Shown piece after piece: positions 1-13,657 of a DNA stretch of 64,000 nt. Position 1 is the stretch's first letter. Each line of letters starts with the position of its first letter. The stretch spans positions 1,178,001 through 1,242,000 of the forward strand of contig JAKFAO010000001.1 in NCBI GenBank assembly GCA_021527695.1, read 5' to 3'. The notes under the pieces are model-generated. The model was not told the origin of the DNA. It saw only the letters and a list, made by a program, of their open reading frames with translations, and did not search any database. The stretch is from Naematelia aurantialba. Lineage: Eukaryota; Basidiomycota; Tremellomycetes; Tremellales; Naemateliaceae. Made by a program: the position numbers and the translations under genes.

Positions 1-1731
1 CCACCCCCTCTATCCCCAGCGAATCTGCATCCGCCTCCAAAATTCAGCCAAACGATGTCGGATGGCAATTTGTGCCCCAGTACTAGTGCGTCCAAGGCGC
101 CTTCGCCTCTCCCATTCATAGGCTTTCCAATGGCATCCTCCCACCTCAATTCCCCATCGCCGCACATTGGTACTCCCTTCACACTATCAGATCACTGACC
201 TGACTCAGCAACTTTGTGAACAAGCAACCCCATCGTCTGCACTGCTTCTACAACAAGCGCTCCACGTTTGTCCACGGCGAGGAAGGCGAGGATGTGACCC
301 CTGCTCTTGGACAGCATGTGAGCTCGACAAGTCACCGCCACCCCCAAAGCTGACTCGTAACAGGCAATTCACGACCGCATCACTGCCATCGGATACGAAC
401 AGTGCAAAGTCTACATACATTCGATCGACTCGCAGTCTTCGGCAACTGGCGGCATCATCATCCTCGTCATTGGTGAAATGTCCAACAACAATCAGCCGTG
501 GCGCAAATTCACCCAGACCTTTTTCCTCGCCGAACAGCCCAACGGCTACTTTGTCCTCAACGACATCTTCAGGTACCTGAAGGAGGAGGTCGACGAGGAC
601 GAGGAAGAGGAGGAGCCCGCGTCGCAGCACGTCCCGGTCGAGGTCCCTGCCAGTGCTCCCGAGATTCCTACCGAGGCAGAACCGGTCCCCGTCCCACAGC
701 CGATCGAGGTGGAGACCAAAGTGAGGGAGGAGCCCTCGGCTGCTGAGCCCGAGCCCGAGCCCGAGCCTGTTTCAGCGCCTGCTCACCCCGACCCTACTGC
801 CGTGCCAGATGAGGCCGTTGTCGCGTCGGTGCCAGACAAGGATGTGGCTCCCAGTGAGCCAGCCGCAGCTGTCGAGGAGCCCACGATATCCTCTGCCCCT
901 CCCGTCGACGAGGCACCGACAAAGGAGGAGGCAACTGCCGCGCCGGCACCGGCCGCTGAACCCGTTGCGAACGGCACGCCCGCTGCCGCCCCTGCACCGG
1001 CCAAGCCGTCCGCTCCCAAGAGCTGGGCTTCGTTGGCTGCGTCGGGGGCCTCCAAGCCTGCCTGGGGCGGTGCCGTCGCCAGTCAGCCAGCTCCTCGTGC
1101 GGCTGCTCCGCCCGCCGCCCCGATCAAGAAGGAGGCTCCACCTGCTCCCGCTCCCGCTCCTGCCACCACCAATCAGCACCCGTACTACCAGAATGCGATG
1201 CGAGTGCAGACTCCTCATTGCTTTGTCAAGGTGAGCTGGGCGATAACTGGTTGTAGGAGGATGAAAGCTAAATACCGATAGCTGCCCAACTGGTCACCTG
1301 ATGGTCAGCTCGGCGGCGAGTCGATGGACGAGGCGACGGTGAAGCAGATTGCGTCGCGCTTTGGCGATGTGGTCAAAGTCGAGATTGTCAAGCAAAAAGC
1401 ATGTGCGTTTGTCGAGTTTGCCAAGGTCGAGTCGGCGCGCAAGGCGATTGTGGCGTCTCTCCTTCCGAGTCAGGGTGGCGAGGGCGGTGTCAAGGCGCTG
1501 GACGGCGAGGGCAAGCTCAACTTTGAGACGCGAAAGGAGAAGGACGAGAGGAGGAAGAACACGAATGCCCGAGGCGGTGGACCGGGAGGCGATCGTGGTG
1601 GTCGACCGGCCGGTCAGGGCCGGGGTGATGGTGTGAACGGCGGGGAGCGAGGAGGGTCGCGTGGTGGCAGGGGTGGACGGGGTGGTCGAGGCGGCGGACC
1701 TCCCAGCGGGGATCGCCAGCCGCCCAAGTAA
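1..1731 (+). CDS. G3BP-like NTF2/RRM RNA-binding protein (5' partial)
   Basis: Homologue of the G3BP / Nxt3 / Bre5 family: RNA-binding adaptors that dimerise through an NTF2-like domain, act in stress granules and bind Ubp3/USP10-type deubiquitinases (family knowledge). The frame is open to the window edge, so the start lies upstream. Exons as I read them: <1-85, 209-317, 364-1230, 1282-1731. The first three rebuild the NTF2-like fold, with GWQFV, FVNKQPHRLHCFYN and a core ending near residue 115. An acidic and Pro/Ala-rich linker follows (about 590-1190). The last exon gives an RRM (LPNW..., FGDVVKVEIVKQKACAFVEF) and a Gly/Arg-rich RGG tail before the TAA. The order NTF2, linker, RRM, RGG is diagnostic of G3BP. 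The next gene is convergent. Confidence 0.9.
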
Positions 1732-2760
1732 TCGGTAGGCGAATTGGCATCTTGCCCAGGCCTGTCTATCGGACCGGGTCTTGCGGACTTGGTTCGGTGG
1801 GACGTTTTGACCAGGGTGTCGTGCGTCTATCTTTACTCTAGATGATTTGCCATCTGCCTTGTTTATACATTGTATCCACCCATCCATTATCCATCATCCG
1901 TCATCCACCCATCCGTCCGTCCCATGCTATCGTATCCTAATCCGCCCTGCTCTTGCATCATATCACCTTCCTCCTTGTGGTTGCCACATCTCCTCATTCC
2001 GTATCATCTTCTCAGACATAGCGTTGTGGTTGGTGCCGTGGGGCATGGGGCGTAGTGGTGGGGTGCGGTGGCATGGAGTAATATAGTCGGGTGGTGCAGA
2101 AGGGGGTGTAGTGGGAGATCATCGGTGTTGGTTTGGGATAATGTGCATGGCGAGTCGAAGTGGATCAGAGAGGGTAAGGTGATGGGTGATGGGCAGTTGC
2201 GAGTGTGGATACGCGGTACTTAGCATGGGGATAGCATTGTATCTAGTCATAGGGATGAAGCATGTCGATTGGCTCCGATTATTCAAGGTCAGCTGGTTCC
2301 AACTTGACTGGAAGGCGAGCCCTTGTTGTTTGTTGGTCGTTCAATGGGTTCAGTTCATATACAACTGGCAGCTTATAGAAGACTACACTTCGAGAGCCCA
2401 TACGAACCGCAGGACGTGTAGCTTTCTACATGAATACTACACTTTGGGAGCACAAATCAAAGAGGACGCTGCTGACGGTCCATGAAGACGCGCAGTCAGT
2501 AGTCGTCCTGCCGCTTTGTCGACTGAACGAACGGCAAAATTGCAAGACGACGGGGCAGATGAAAGATGCAACAACAGATCAAAGACAAGGCACAGATGAA
2601 GGATTCCAGGGCAGCTCAGGATCCACAAACGGTGGTACGGCGTGGTTCTGTACACGCTGCATATGATGCAACTACCCAACTGCACCTCAGGTCCCGTCGG
2701 CCCTCGAACGCCGAACGCCGACCTCCAACCCTTAGCACACATCCCTCAGCCGTTGACTCT
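1732..2760. other. Convergent intergenic region
   Basis: About 1 kb between the stop of the G3BP-like gene and the stop of the uL15 gene. It must hold both 3' UTRs. It has pyrimidine-rich CCATC runs near 1870-1925 and no reading frame I can connect to a protein family. Confidence 0.6.
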
Positions 2761-3791
2761 CTACGCAACGAGCTTGACAACACCGCCAGCCGCCTTGATC
2801 TTCTCCTCGGCAGTCTTGGAGACGTAGCGGGTCTTGACGATGAATGGCTTGTTGATGCGGCCCTTGCCCAACTGCGGGGATCAGTGTCTGCCCCACGCCA
2901 CCACCATATATTTTGCAGACTGCAGACGGCTTCTGAGGGATCTTCAATCCAGGCATGGGAAGGGGGGTAGACGACGGCTTGCGTCCTAGCGGCTCTGTAA
3001 AAGTCCCAGGTGTGCGCATGACAAGCGGGGAGACACGAGTGAAATTCAATCTCAGTGCAAAGCTCTGGAGTAAGGAAGACGGAAAGAGAGACGAGACAGA
3101 GACGCAACGACTGACCAGCTTGAATTTGCCCAACGCCTGCAGGTCAAGCACCGGCACAGTACCCTCTGGCGCCTCGACGTTCGCCTCGGTCAGGGAGATG
3201 AGCTGCGGCAGTCAGCTTGACACATCTCGATCGGGTGGGGCAGCAGTCGCAGACGCACTTTGTCAATGTTGATGGTGGGGCGGAAGGAGTGGTTCTTGAG
3301 CTCGTGGTAGTGTCGCATACCGACTTTTCCAAAGTAACCCGGGTGGTACTGTTCGTAATGTCAGCTTTTGTTTCTTCCCTTGTCTTGCTGCCTGTCTTTC
3401 GCCCCTCTTGTGCACAGTCCCTCACGACCACCGCTCCAGACTTCCAGCGAACGTAATAAATCCGGACTGAAATGCCAAGACCAATCCGCCCCAAGCTCCC
3501 ATCGGACCTCCAGGGCTATCCCAGCACAACTCGTTTCAAGTTCACAGTCCACCACGACCAGTCCACGTTGCCGTCCAACTCCCTCGCCCCTGCCCCCGCC
3601 CAGACACAATCTCGCTCATCACGACCCCTTGCTATTGAAACGCCACTAACCTTGTCGAAGTTGGTTCGGTGGTGGTGCTGACCACCAGCGAGACCTCGAC
3701 CACCCGGATGCTTCCTGTGCTTTCCGACACGACCGTGACCGGCCGAGACGTGCCCTCGGTGCTTTCGCGTGTTTGAGAATCGGGTGGGCAT
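2761..3791 (-). CDS. RPL28: 60S ribosomal protein L28 (uL15, L27a)
   Basis: Structural protein of the large ribosomal subunit. Four exons on the minus strand, 3791-3651, 3348-3259, 3202-3116 and 2871-2761, splice in phase to 142 residues, close to the usual 148-149. The N-terminus [20 protein letters not shown] is the typical basic uL15 start. The next exons give [15 protein letters not shown] and the last ends in [15 protein letters not shown] before TAG. The first and third introns are long (302 and 244 nt) compared with most introns in the window, as is common for ribosomal protein genes, where introns often carry regulatory or snoRNA content; I found no convincing snoRNA. The ATG is head to head with GCN1, 450 bp away. 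Confidence 0.96.
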
Positions 3792-4241
3792 CTGCAGCGA
3801 GATGAGTTCTGTGCTCGCAGACTGAGAGTGTGTACGGTACTCACGGTGGTGAGCCTCTTGAAGGTTAAGAGAGAGCCCGTATGGCAGCTGCAACAAATCG
3901 TCCAAACGCACCGGGAACCAGAAGAAAGGCAGAATCGCCGATAAGTCATTGAATGTGGCATGCATTTGGTGGAAATGATTCCTCGGCGTTAAGGTGTGAT
4001 AGTATCTCCGATAATGTCGCTGGCGGACAGACGGTACCATTTGCGGACAATCAATGGATCTCCGCATTCTGCGAGAGTCACTCGTCTTTCGTCTCGGATC
4101 CGGTTGGCTGTCTGGATGCACCGAATCAATCATCTTTGACCTCCTCTCCTACTCTATCCCCTTCCTACCGGCTGTAGGGCCGATATTCTTTTCATCATAC
4201 CCCCTCCAGAACCCTTCAACAAGCTCCACGCCCGGCGTGGG
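3792..4241. promoter_or_regulatory. Divergent promoter uL15 / GCN1
   Basis: A 450-bp gap between two divergent start codons, both for translation-related proteins, so it must contain both 5' UTRs and both promoters. No sharp core promoter motif is visible. Confidence 0.5.
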
Positions 4242-7200
4242 ATGACCTCAAAAAAGAAGGTCGGATCATGGCTCGAGAAAACCGAAATTGGTGATGGTGA
4301 TGCTTCGCACTCTAGCGACTCTGAAGGGTCATCGTCTGGTTCGGTCGATGCTGGCGAGCCTTCCATCGCTGCGGCTCGTACGAATGGCCAAGTGACTCTT
4401 GCTGTTGAAACTGAGGATGAAGAGGAAGTGGACGAGGATGGCAATGCCGGAGAAGACGTGGATTGGGAAACCGTCTTGCTCAAGCTACGACCGGCAGTCA
4501 TGGATAAGAGTAAGAAGAGGAGGCAGGACTTCTTTTCGAGGTTTTTGCAAGTAAAGCAGGACTGTAAGTTTACCATCACAGCCGTGCTTGTCACAAGACT
4601 GACTATTTCGCTAGCACCTCCACTGGCCCAAACACCCGCGATCATCTCTACCCTCCTTTCATGCCTGCCGTTACTAAATCTGCCTGAACACATCGATATG
4701 GTCGTTGGTGTCCTGATGGACCTGGTTAAACGGGACGAGAAATCCGAGGAGGGAGCGAAGCAGAAACTGGGCGACAAATTGGTCAAGTGGGTGTGCATGG
4801 AGATAGACAGAGCAACGGGGACAGTCAAAATGTATGTTCCGACTCCCTTCACGCCCGGCCATGAGTAGTACCAGCTCACGTCCCGTCAGTGCAGCTCCTA
4901 TTGGTCTGATGCCATTCCTCTTCGCCACTCTTGGTCTCCTGTCGACTTTGAACACCACTCGCTCACCCACGACCTTTGCTGCCTCGCCTCAATTCCAGGA
5001 GCTCGTCCTGGCTCTGGCGGCAGTGGTGGACGCCATCGAGGCGCGAGAAGCGATTGGCAGGGAAACGACCAAGAAGTCGCGATTCCGACACAAGGTTGGA
5101 GTCCGAGTGTGGAGGACACTCAGACATCTGCGAGGGGCTCTGCCGGAAATCATTAAACTCCTCCTGTCCCGAATCCCATCTCCACCCTTTCGCTATGCTC
5201 CGTTGCTCGGTCATACAGTTGGAGTGGCACTTCGCCTGCAACCGACCGGCAAACATGCCAACGGTAATGACGCCACCGCAACCACTACTGGCCGGAACAT
5301 CATTGAGACTGAGAAGGTAAATTATTCCGCTTTTCGATCACGCGTGCTGATCTCCAGGATGCGCTCCTTGCTTACTACACCACCAATGTCCTTAGCTCAA
5401 AGATCCCGGTCCCTCGGTACACGCTGGTGAGTGGATCCATGCGGCGTCAATCAAGGGCAGTCACTGAGGCATTCGTCGCAGAGAGCCTTCTCCGATTTCG
5501 TATCGGTCTTTCTTTCCCATGACGATCTTATCACTAAGCTCGTGCCATCTGCCGAAAAAATGTTTTTGCGCTCACCTGAGATTGCATTGGACGGTATGTG
5601 TATCGAATCTTCGCAATGGCAATTCACGCTGACATACACAGTGGTGACCGAGCTCCTGTGCAGTTATCAACATGACCTCTCGTCTATCCTGCCCAGCAAG
5701 CTCGTACCCTCGGCCATTTCCGCTGCAAAATCCACGAATCCAGAGACTCGATCCAAGTCTGTGGACCTCTTGGGAGCGATCTTTCGCCGCTGTAACGACC
5801 CAAGAGTGCACGCTAAGATCGCCAGCGAGGTCCTTGCTCTCCCCAAGACGGGCAAAAGTGCCAGTCCGGAAAACCGAGCGACTCTTTTTACGATGACTGG
5901 TCTCGTGCCCGCTTCTGATAGCTCGTCACCCTCGATCGTCGATACGCTCGTACCTCTGGTCGGTAAGGAGACGAACGAAGCAGCCCTTGCGGTATTGTGC
6001 ACAGCTCTCGCGAATCACCTTGCCGCGGTGTTCTGTTCGACCACACCGCTGGCCTCTGCTACCGCCATGACCCTCGCCAAGGAGCTGAATTCAACCAAGC
6101 CATCTACGCGGCGCTTAATCTCTGATGCTGTCGGCAATGCGCTGTGGTCAGTTCATCAGTTGCAGGGACAGCTGTCTCCCGAAGGAGAGAAGCTCGTCAG
6201 CTCGATCATCTCGGCTCTCGAAGCAAACCTCCAATCGGCGTCCGCCAATCTTCCTGCCAACCCAGGTGGCTATGTCGAGGGATATGTTGCTATTGCTCTG
6301 GCATTGGGCCCGTTGCACTCCCTCGAGTCAGCTGCCAAACTCGTTAATAGCCCTGCCCTTCAAGGCATCCTCATCACTTCCCCAAAGCCATCCTTCGTCG
6401 TCAACGAGAAGATCTGGCCCAAGCTGCCAGCGGCGGTCGATCTTCGGTGGCTCCTTCGAGCGTTCGAGGGAATCGTTTCGCGGCGCGGAGATAAGCTCAG
6501 TACAGCGAGTGCGCGAACTGCAGTTGGATTGGGTTTGATTTTCGTCACCTTCGAGACACGTGATTCTGCACTCCGGAAGGAGGCCTTCGAAGCAGTAGCG
6601 CACCTCATGAAGACGCAACCTAAGCTCACCGCTCGAATCCTTCGAGATGCCCTGCTATCGTGGTTTAAAACACAGGACGAGGAACGCGTCAAAAATCCCA
6701 AGCGCATCAGCGAGGATGACGAGGTGATCACGACCAAGTCTCGGGACATTGGCAAGCTACTCTCCACAATCTTCACTTCCGGAACTTCTGCCGACAAAGA
6801 ACTCCTCGAGGACATCGCTGTCGACTATCTAGTACTGGCGCACCATCCGGAAATCACAGAAGAAGCTCAGACTTCTTGGGTCGGTCTGGTACAGGCGATC
6901 GGGCTGGACCCAGCTACCGTCGCTGTCGACAAGAGGGAGAGGATTTTAAAAGTCCTCTACTCTGCCGCGGCAGCTCCAGCAGAGGTACGTCGCTCACTTT
7001 CTTGGTTGGCAAAGTTTTGTGTATGGAAGGTTCTAACCATCATATAGGACGAGCGCCTTGCACAAGCAGCATACCGCGCCATGACCACCTTGTCCTTTGT
7101 CTGCTCTGCCGTTTTCGTGGACTTGTTCATCCAGCAAATACAATCCGATCTGGATCCCAACGAACTGGACTTTATTGGTTTGGAAGCGCGCGGCATTTGG

Positions 7201-10200
7201 GCCACTCCTCCTGATCAGCTCTTTGTTGATGGTGTGTCAGACGGTCATTGTCGCGTATTGCCAGCTGATTCAGTTAGTACTCTCGCCAAAGAAGGAAGCA
7301 GTGGAGAACAAAAACCGAAAAGACTACGCGACGGAAAAGTGGGAGCAAGAAGTTCGTGAATCGCTTGCAAAGAAGCCATCTGCGAAAGTCGGGGCAAATC
7401 TCTCCAAACAGGACAGGGCAGCTGTCTCGGCGCAGATGACGAAGGAGGCCGAGATCCGTCAACGCATTACCATCCAACAGGCCAGAATCAAACGTGGGAT
7501 CGAAATGGTTGCCAGCCTGGTGGCTTCTAGCGCAGACCGGGTGGCAAAGCACGTCGCTGTCCTTGCGCGGTCGTTATTGCATAGCGCTTTCGGGCCGGGA
7601 AGCTTCCTAGTAGACAGCCGAGCGTTTGATGTTTTCATTGTGAGTGTAGTCTAAGTTGTCCGAGCATAGTTGATCCAGTTCAAGTCCCTGGGCTCGCTGG
7701 CTGCCGAGCGACTGGGAGAGGATCGTCGAATGTTGGCCGCAGCCATCTTGAGGAGCTACGACACGCCACTGATTGCCGAGGATTATCAAAACGAGCCGGT
7801 CGGTGACCTGGTCACTCGTCTGCTACATCAGATCCACTTTGTTGCGAATCAGGCGCCTTTGGACAGTACTTCGTATGCGTTGACGAGCATGCTGCTCAGC
7901 AGGGTTGTGGATCTTGGAGGGGTGGGTAGCGAAGGCGCGTCCAGCGAGCAGGCCCAAGAACAGCTCACTCTGGTCAGTGCATTCCTCTGCACAAGATGCT
8001 GTGCTGATTCCTCTTCAGGTCGTTAGCATCATCGCAACTTGTTGTGGGGAATGTGAGCCTCTCTGCCAAAATCCTGCCGTACGACGCTGAGACGAACAGT
8101 TTTGCACGATGCATACCCACGACTCGACACAATCAAGGATCTCGTCCGCATCATGGCGACTTACCCGCGTCTTGCGAAAGATGCCGCTTCGGCTCTTGCT
8201 GATCTTGGTGATGCTATCAAGGATGTTGCAACGCCCGCCGAGATCGCCGAGATGATTGCGGGCACTTTATCCAAAGATTCAATCGTCCGGAATGCAGCTC
8301 TACAAGCTCTGCAGGTGAGCGGTCAGCTTTGTGTCCCAGTCCCAGTCGTGTTGACATGCACAGCCCGTGGATTTGACCGACATGGATTACTCTGAGGAGC
8401 TGTGGATCACCTTGCATGATGAGGACGAGCAGAATGCAGCTCTCGCGGCGCACATCTGGGAGGACAACGGTCTGGATGTCCCCGAGACATACCTGGTAGG
8501 ACTACCCAAGTATTTAGGTCAGTTGATTCGCTTCCTCCATTGTGCTATCATGCTGACTCTCTATAGCACACGAGAGCGCCGCGGTCCGCACTAGTACAGC
8601 AGGAGCTCTTGCAGATGCGGCGGAACATTATCCTGCTCAAGTCGAGGCAACCTTTTTGGCACTTGAGGAAATTTATGCAGAGAAAGCCAAAGTATTGCAA
8701 CCAGAATACGACCGATTCGTGAGTCTCCAGTGTTCCTTCCTTGACGCTCTACTTACTCATTTCAAGGGTATGGTGATTCCGGAAACGCTCAATCGGGCAG
8801 ATCCATTCGAATCGAGAGTAGCTATCGCATTTGCCCTGGAGAAACTCGCTCGTCTCCTACCTCAGCAGCTTGTGGCTTCGGTTGTCACCTTCTTGGTCTT
8901 CAAGAATGCTCTAGGCGACCGACATGGCCACGTGCGCCGGGCAATGTTGAATGCAGGTATCAATATCATCGATCTGCATGGTGGCAAGGACATCTCGACT
9001 CTTATGAAGACTTTTGAAGATTACCTCGCCAAGGGAGGCAAATCATCGGAAACAGAAGACTACACTAAAGAAGCTGTTGTCATTGTGAGTCCGACTGGAA
9101 TGTCATTTTTAACGTTTACAGCTTTTCGGCCGGCTAGCCGGGCACCTCGATGCCGATGACCCTCGCGTCCCGCAGGTGGTGGACAGACTCGTGGAAGCTC
9201 TGCACACACCATCGGAGCTTGTGCAGTCGGCCGTAGCAGACTGTCTTCCGGCGCTCGTGCAAGGCATGTCCGACGAAGTTGAGTACCTTGTGGATAAGCT
9301 CTTCTCGACCTTGACTACTGGAGCCAAGTATGCGAGCCGCCGAGGAGCCGCTTATGGATTGGCCGGAGTCATCAAGGGTCGCGGCCTGCAAGCACTCAAG
9401 GAGTATGATCTCATGGATAGATTGAAGGAAGCGATCGAGGACAAAACCTCCTACCAAGGTCGACAAGGAGCTCTCTTTGCGTTTGAGACTCTCTCGGCCA
9501 CGCTGGGACGGGCGTTTGAACCATACATCATCTCGATTATTCCGCTCCTACTCGTTTCATTTGGCGATAGCAACACCGACGTCCGAGAGGCCACTCAGGA
9601 TGCGTCAAAAGTCATCATGTCGCGTGTTTCTGGCCATTGCGTCAAGCTCATGCTCCCAACGCTACTTGGTGGACTGGAGGAGAAGCAATGGCGGACCAAA
9701 AAGGGCTCGATTGAGCTCCTCGGGGCCATGGCGTTCTGTGCACCACGTCAATTATCATTGTCGCTTCCGACTATCATTCCGCAGCTGACAGGTGTCATCA
9801 ACGATTCCCATGCCCAGGTGAAAGCAGCTGCCAATACCAGTCTGAAACGCTTTGGCGAGGTTTTGAGCAACCCTGAGATCAAGGCTATGCAGAGCACTTT
9901 GATGAAGGCTCTGGCGGATCCTTCGGCCAAAACCAATAACGCCTTGTCGGTGCTGCTCAAAACGTCGTTCGAGCACTATCTCGACGCCCCGTCTTTGGCG
10001 TTGGTCATGCCTATCATCGATCGGGGTCTGCGACAGCGCAGCTCAGACATCAAGCGCAAGTCTGTTCAGATCGTCGGCAACATGTAAGTTGGACGTGACC
10101 GATGCCAAACGAAACTTGTACTGACTAGCTTCAGGGCGTCGCTTACTGAATCTCGCGACCTTGTGCCTTATCTAGACGAGCTCATGCCCCTCGTCCATGA

Positions 10201-13200
10201 CGTGTTAGTGGATCCCGTTCCAGAGGCTCGAGCGACCGCCGCAAAGTCCCTCGGAACGCTTGTTGAACGACTCGGGGAGACCAACTTTCCAAACCTCGTC
10301 AATCAGCTTCTGCAGACGCTCCGGTCTGATACTAGTGGTGTTGATCGTCAGGGTGCTGCGCAGGGCCTGTCAGAGGTTTTGTCTGGTCTGGGAATGGAGC
10401 GTCTCGAAGGTCTGCTGCCAGAAGTCATCACCAACACCGCCAGTCCGCGACCATATGTCCGAGAAGGCTTCATCTCGCTACTTGTCTACCTACCGGCAAC
10501 GTTTGGTCATCGATTTGCGCCTCATCTCGGCCGGGTCGTCCCGCCGATCCTTAATGGGCTGGCCGATGACTCGGAGTTTGGTAAGTTGAACGTCTGCTTG
10601 TCGGCGGCGGATACTGACCCCTACAGTACGAGAGGCTTCGATGCGTGCAGGCAAGATGATCATCGCCAATTACTCAAACAAGGCCGTGGATCTGCTTCTG
10701 CCCGAGCTGGAGAAAGGCATGTTAGATCCCTCTTGGCGAATCAGAGTAAGCAGCGATGTTATAATCGTGTATCTGGATCAAGCTAATGTGCCAGCAATCG
10801 TCTATTGCACTTACCGGCGAACTTTTGTACAAGGTCACTGGTATCAGTGGAAAAGTCGAGCTGGAGGAGGACGAAGCTCCAGCTCATTCAATGGACAACG
10901 CACGGAAAGCGCTCCTCGAGGCTCTCGGTCAGGAAAAGCGAGACAGGATTTTGGCGACTCTGTACATTGTTCGGCAAGATGCCGTCGGTATTGTCAGACA
11001 AGCGTCGATTCACATCTGGAAGGCTTTGGTGCAAAGTGAGCTTGAAGTTTGGATCTTGCCGCAGCGAGTCTCACGCTAACTCTGCAGATACCCCTCGAAC
11101 GACGCGGGAAATCCTTCCGGTACTCATGCAGCTCATCATGTCGCTCCTCGGCAGTCCCGAGCCCGAACAGCAGGAAGTATGTCCATGTCCCTTGGAAACG
11201 TCCGTGTGCTGATTCGCATAGACTGCTTCGCGAACTCTGGGAGAACTGTGTCGAAAGAATGGGGAGCGCATCTTTGGCGAGATCATCCCCATCCTCCAGA
11301 AAGCCATCACATCGAGCGACGACCGTGCAAAGGAAGGCGCATGCCTTGCATTCGCAGACGTCATGGCGGCTACCAACAAGGAGGTCATCGCCGACCACGA
11401 GGACGCGATTATCTCCTCTATTCGTACAGCGCTTGTCGATCGCTCGCGCTCAGTTCGCGCTGCAGCCGCCCGTACCTTTGACACAATGCAGCACTTTATC
11501 GGCGCCAAGGCTGTGGACCAGACCATTCCGACTCTGCTCGAGGCGATGCGCGATCCAGGTGAGACGTCGGAAACCGCTCTGCAGGCCCTCAAGGAGGTCA
11601 TGAGCGTCCGAGCCAACAGTGTCTTCCCGGTTCTGATCCCGACACTCATCGCTCAGCCGATCACGGCTTTCAACGCCAGGGCCCTGGGTGCGCTTGTCAA
11701 GGTGGCTGGAACTGCTCTGAACCGGCGACTCGACACCGTCTTGGGAGCCTTGGTCAAGTCGCTGGAAACCGAGAAATCACAAGACGTTCGCGCGGAGCTG
11801 CAGGTGGCTATCGAGTCTTTACTTGCTTCTGTTACAGACTCGGATGGGCTGCATCTGCTCGAAATGCTTCTCATCGGCTGGGCGAAGGACGTGAATCCCA
11901 CTCGACGCGCCACTGGCTGCAATGTATTCGCCACCATGTGCCAGGTCAATGCTGCCGACACCAGTGAATACCGCGTCGACTGGATCCGCATCCTGGTGTC
12001 GCTGTTTGACGATTCGGTCGAAGAGGTCGTTACTGCTGCTTGGGAGGCACTGGAGCACTTTGTCAAGACTGTCGACAAGGATGAACTCGAGGAACTTGTC
12101 GTGCCCCTTCGCCGCACCATCGAGTCTACCGGTGCACCGGGACGGAACGTGCCTGGTTTTTCCCGGCCAAAAGGTGTGCAGTCGCTCGTACCTATCCTGT
12201 TGGCTGGCGTTCTTGGTGGCACGCAGGAACAGCGAGAACAAGCCGCGCTAGGTATCGGAGACCTAGTTCAGCGAACCTCAGAGGCGGCCATCAAGCCATA
12301 CATCATCCAACTTACTGGTCCACTCATTCGAGTCATTTCCGGACCGGCCCTTGCACCACAAATCAAGACTGGCATGTGAGTCTGGGATTTTCACTACTGC
12401 TGTGTCCTAGAGAGTGAAGTGTGAAGAGATACTTACAGTTTCTAGTCTTTCCACCCTCACTGTGTTACTCGAGGAAGTCCCTCAGCTCGTGCGACCGTTC
12501 CACCCGCAGCTCACACGGACATTTGTCAAATCTGCTTCGGACCCCGCGGCAATCTCGGTGCGGATCCGTGCAGCGGCAGGTCTCGGTGCTCTGATGAAAC
12601 ACCAAGTGAGTGGCAGCGTCTCCTTGTGAGAGCAGGCACTGACATGGGACGTAGCCTCGAGTTGATCCATTGGTCACCGAGCTCCTTGGTGGGATCAAGT
12701 CCGCTGAGAAGGATATTGCCCCGTCTATCGCCCTTGCGTTGGCAGCTGTGTGCAGCAGTGCGGGCTCGAACATCGGGCCAGCATCGCGAGCATCAATCGT
12801 CGAGCTTGTCGAGGAAGCGTCTGTCGAGGGCCGTAGTGGTGCGTACTGTCTTTTTTTAGGAACCTTCGTATCATCCAGGAATCTTCGTATCATCTAGGAG
12901 CCTCTATCACCTCGAAGGGAAAGCCGATTTGATGGAACCTGTTACTGATCCGGCCGTGTTTCAGAAAACTACAACAACGCGATCGGTCAAGTCGTTGCTG
13001 GGCTAGCCAAGAACGATCCCCAAGCCATCCGCAGTATCGCGACAGACCTCCTCGCGGCGCCTACGCCCCCCACGCCGCTAGTCAGCATCACAATCCACGC
13101 TGTGCTTGAAGAAGCTCCTGAGGCGTTCTACGAGCTCGATCTGGTGGATGAGATCGTGAAGAAGGTGATGAGCTGCATCGCGGTGGAGCAGAGTGGTATT

Positions 13201-13287
13201 TCTCGGCCTGCGAGGGAGTCGAGGGAATTGATGAGGGCGCATGCGAGGTGGAAGACGGATCCCGCGGTGCAGGCTGCTCTGAGATGA
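4242..13287 (+). CDS. GCN1: GCN1, activator of the eIF2alpha kinase GCN2
   Basis: Giant HEAT-repeat protein (about 2600 residues) that binds translating ribosomes and delivers the uncharged-tRNA or collision signal to Gcn2. ATG at 4242; first exons 4242-4563, 4615-4831, 4890-5316, 5358-5426, 5482-5593, 5642-6984, 7048-7231 and 7278-7639, all in phase, then about a dozen more to TGA at 13285-13287. HEAT repeats run throughout. The eEF3-like central region (about 8770-12380) contains [44 protein letters not shown] and [18 protein letters not shown]. The latter half of the spliced protein matches the region that binds the Gcn2 RWD domain. No frame break is needed to read the gene. An AT-rich intron near 12840-12964 contains a local repeat of about 25 nt. 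Confidence 0.95.
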
Positions 13288-13657
13288 GGCTGCTCTGGCT
13301 CTGAATAATGACTCTGCATGCGGTGTGTGGTGTGTGGTGTCTGTTGTGTAGTGTGTGGTATGGTTTAGTGAGCTAGAGGTGGGTAGATTTACAGCGCGAG
13401 GCGGTAGAGATGGATGGTGCATCGTTGTAGACATCTTTGAGATAGGTGGTGGGATATACCAAGCATAGGCGATTGACATGCGATTGTTTGAGATCTGGGA
13501 TCTGTGGGATCTGAGACCAAGCACAAGTTGGCATGAGCGACAGGACTGACGATGCTCCTAAGTGGTACGTTGAAGGTTGACATGTTGGCATGTTTGGATG
13601 CTAATGGTGATGGATGCAAATATGTCAAACGGACGACGCCAATGCTATATGATACAA
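13288..13657. other. Convergent 3' intergenic region
   Basis: 370 bp between GCN1 and the METTL16-like gene, with GTGTGTGG-rich simple sequence near 13320-13362. No gene seen. Confidence 0.5.

Noticed and set aside
3349..3650. Possible C/D snoRNA in the first uL15 intron
   Set aside because: A GTGATGA box and a CTGA box exist on the gene strand but are about 260 nt apart with no paired ends; too long for a normal C/D RNA.
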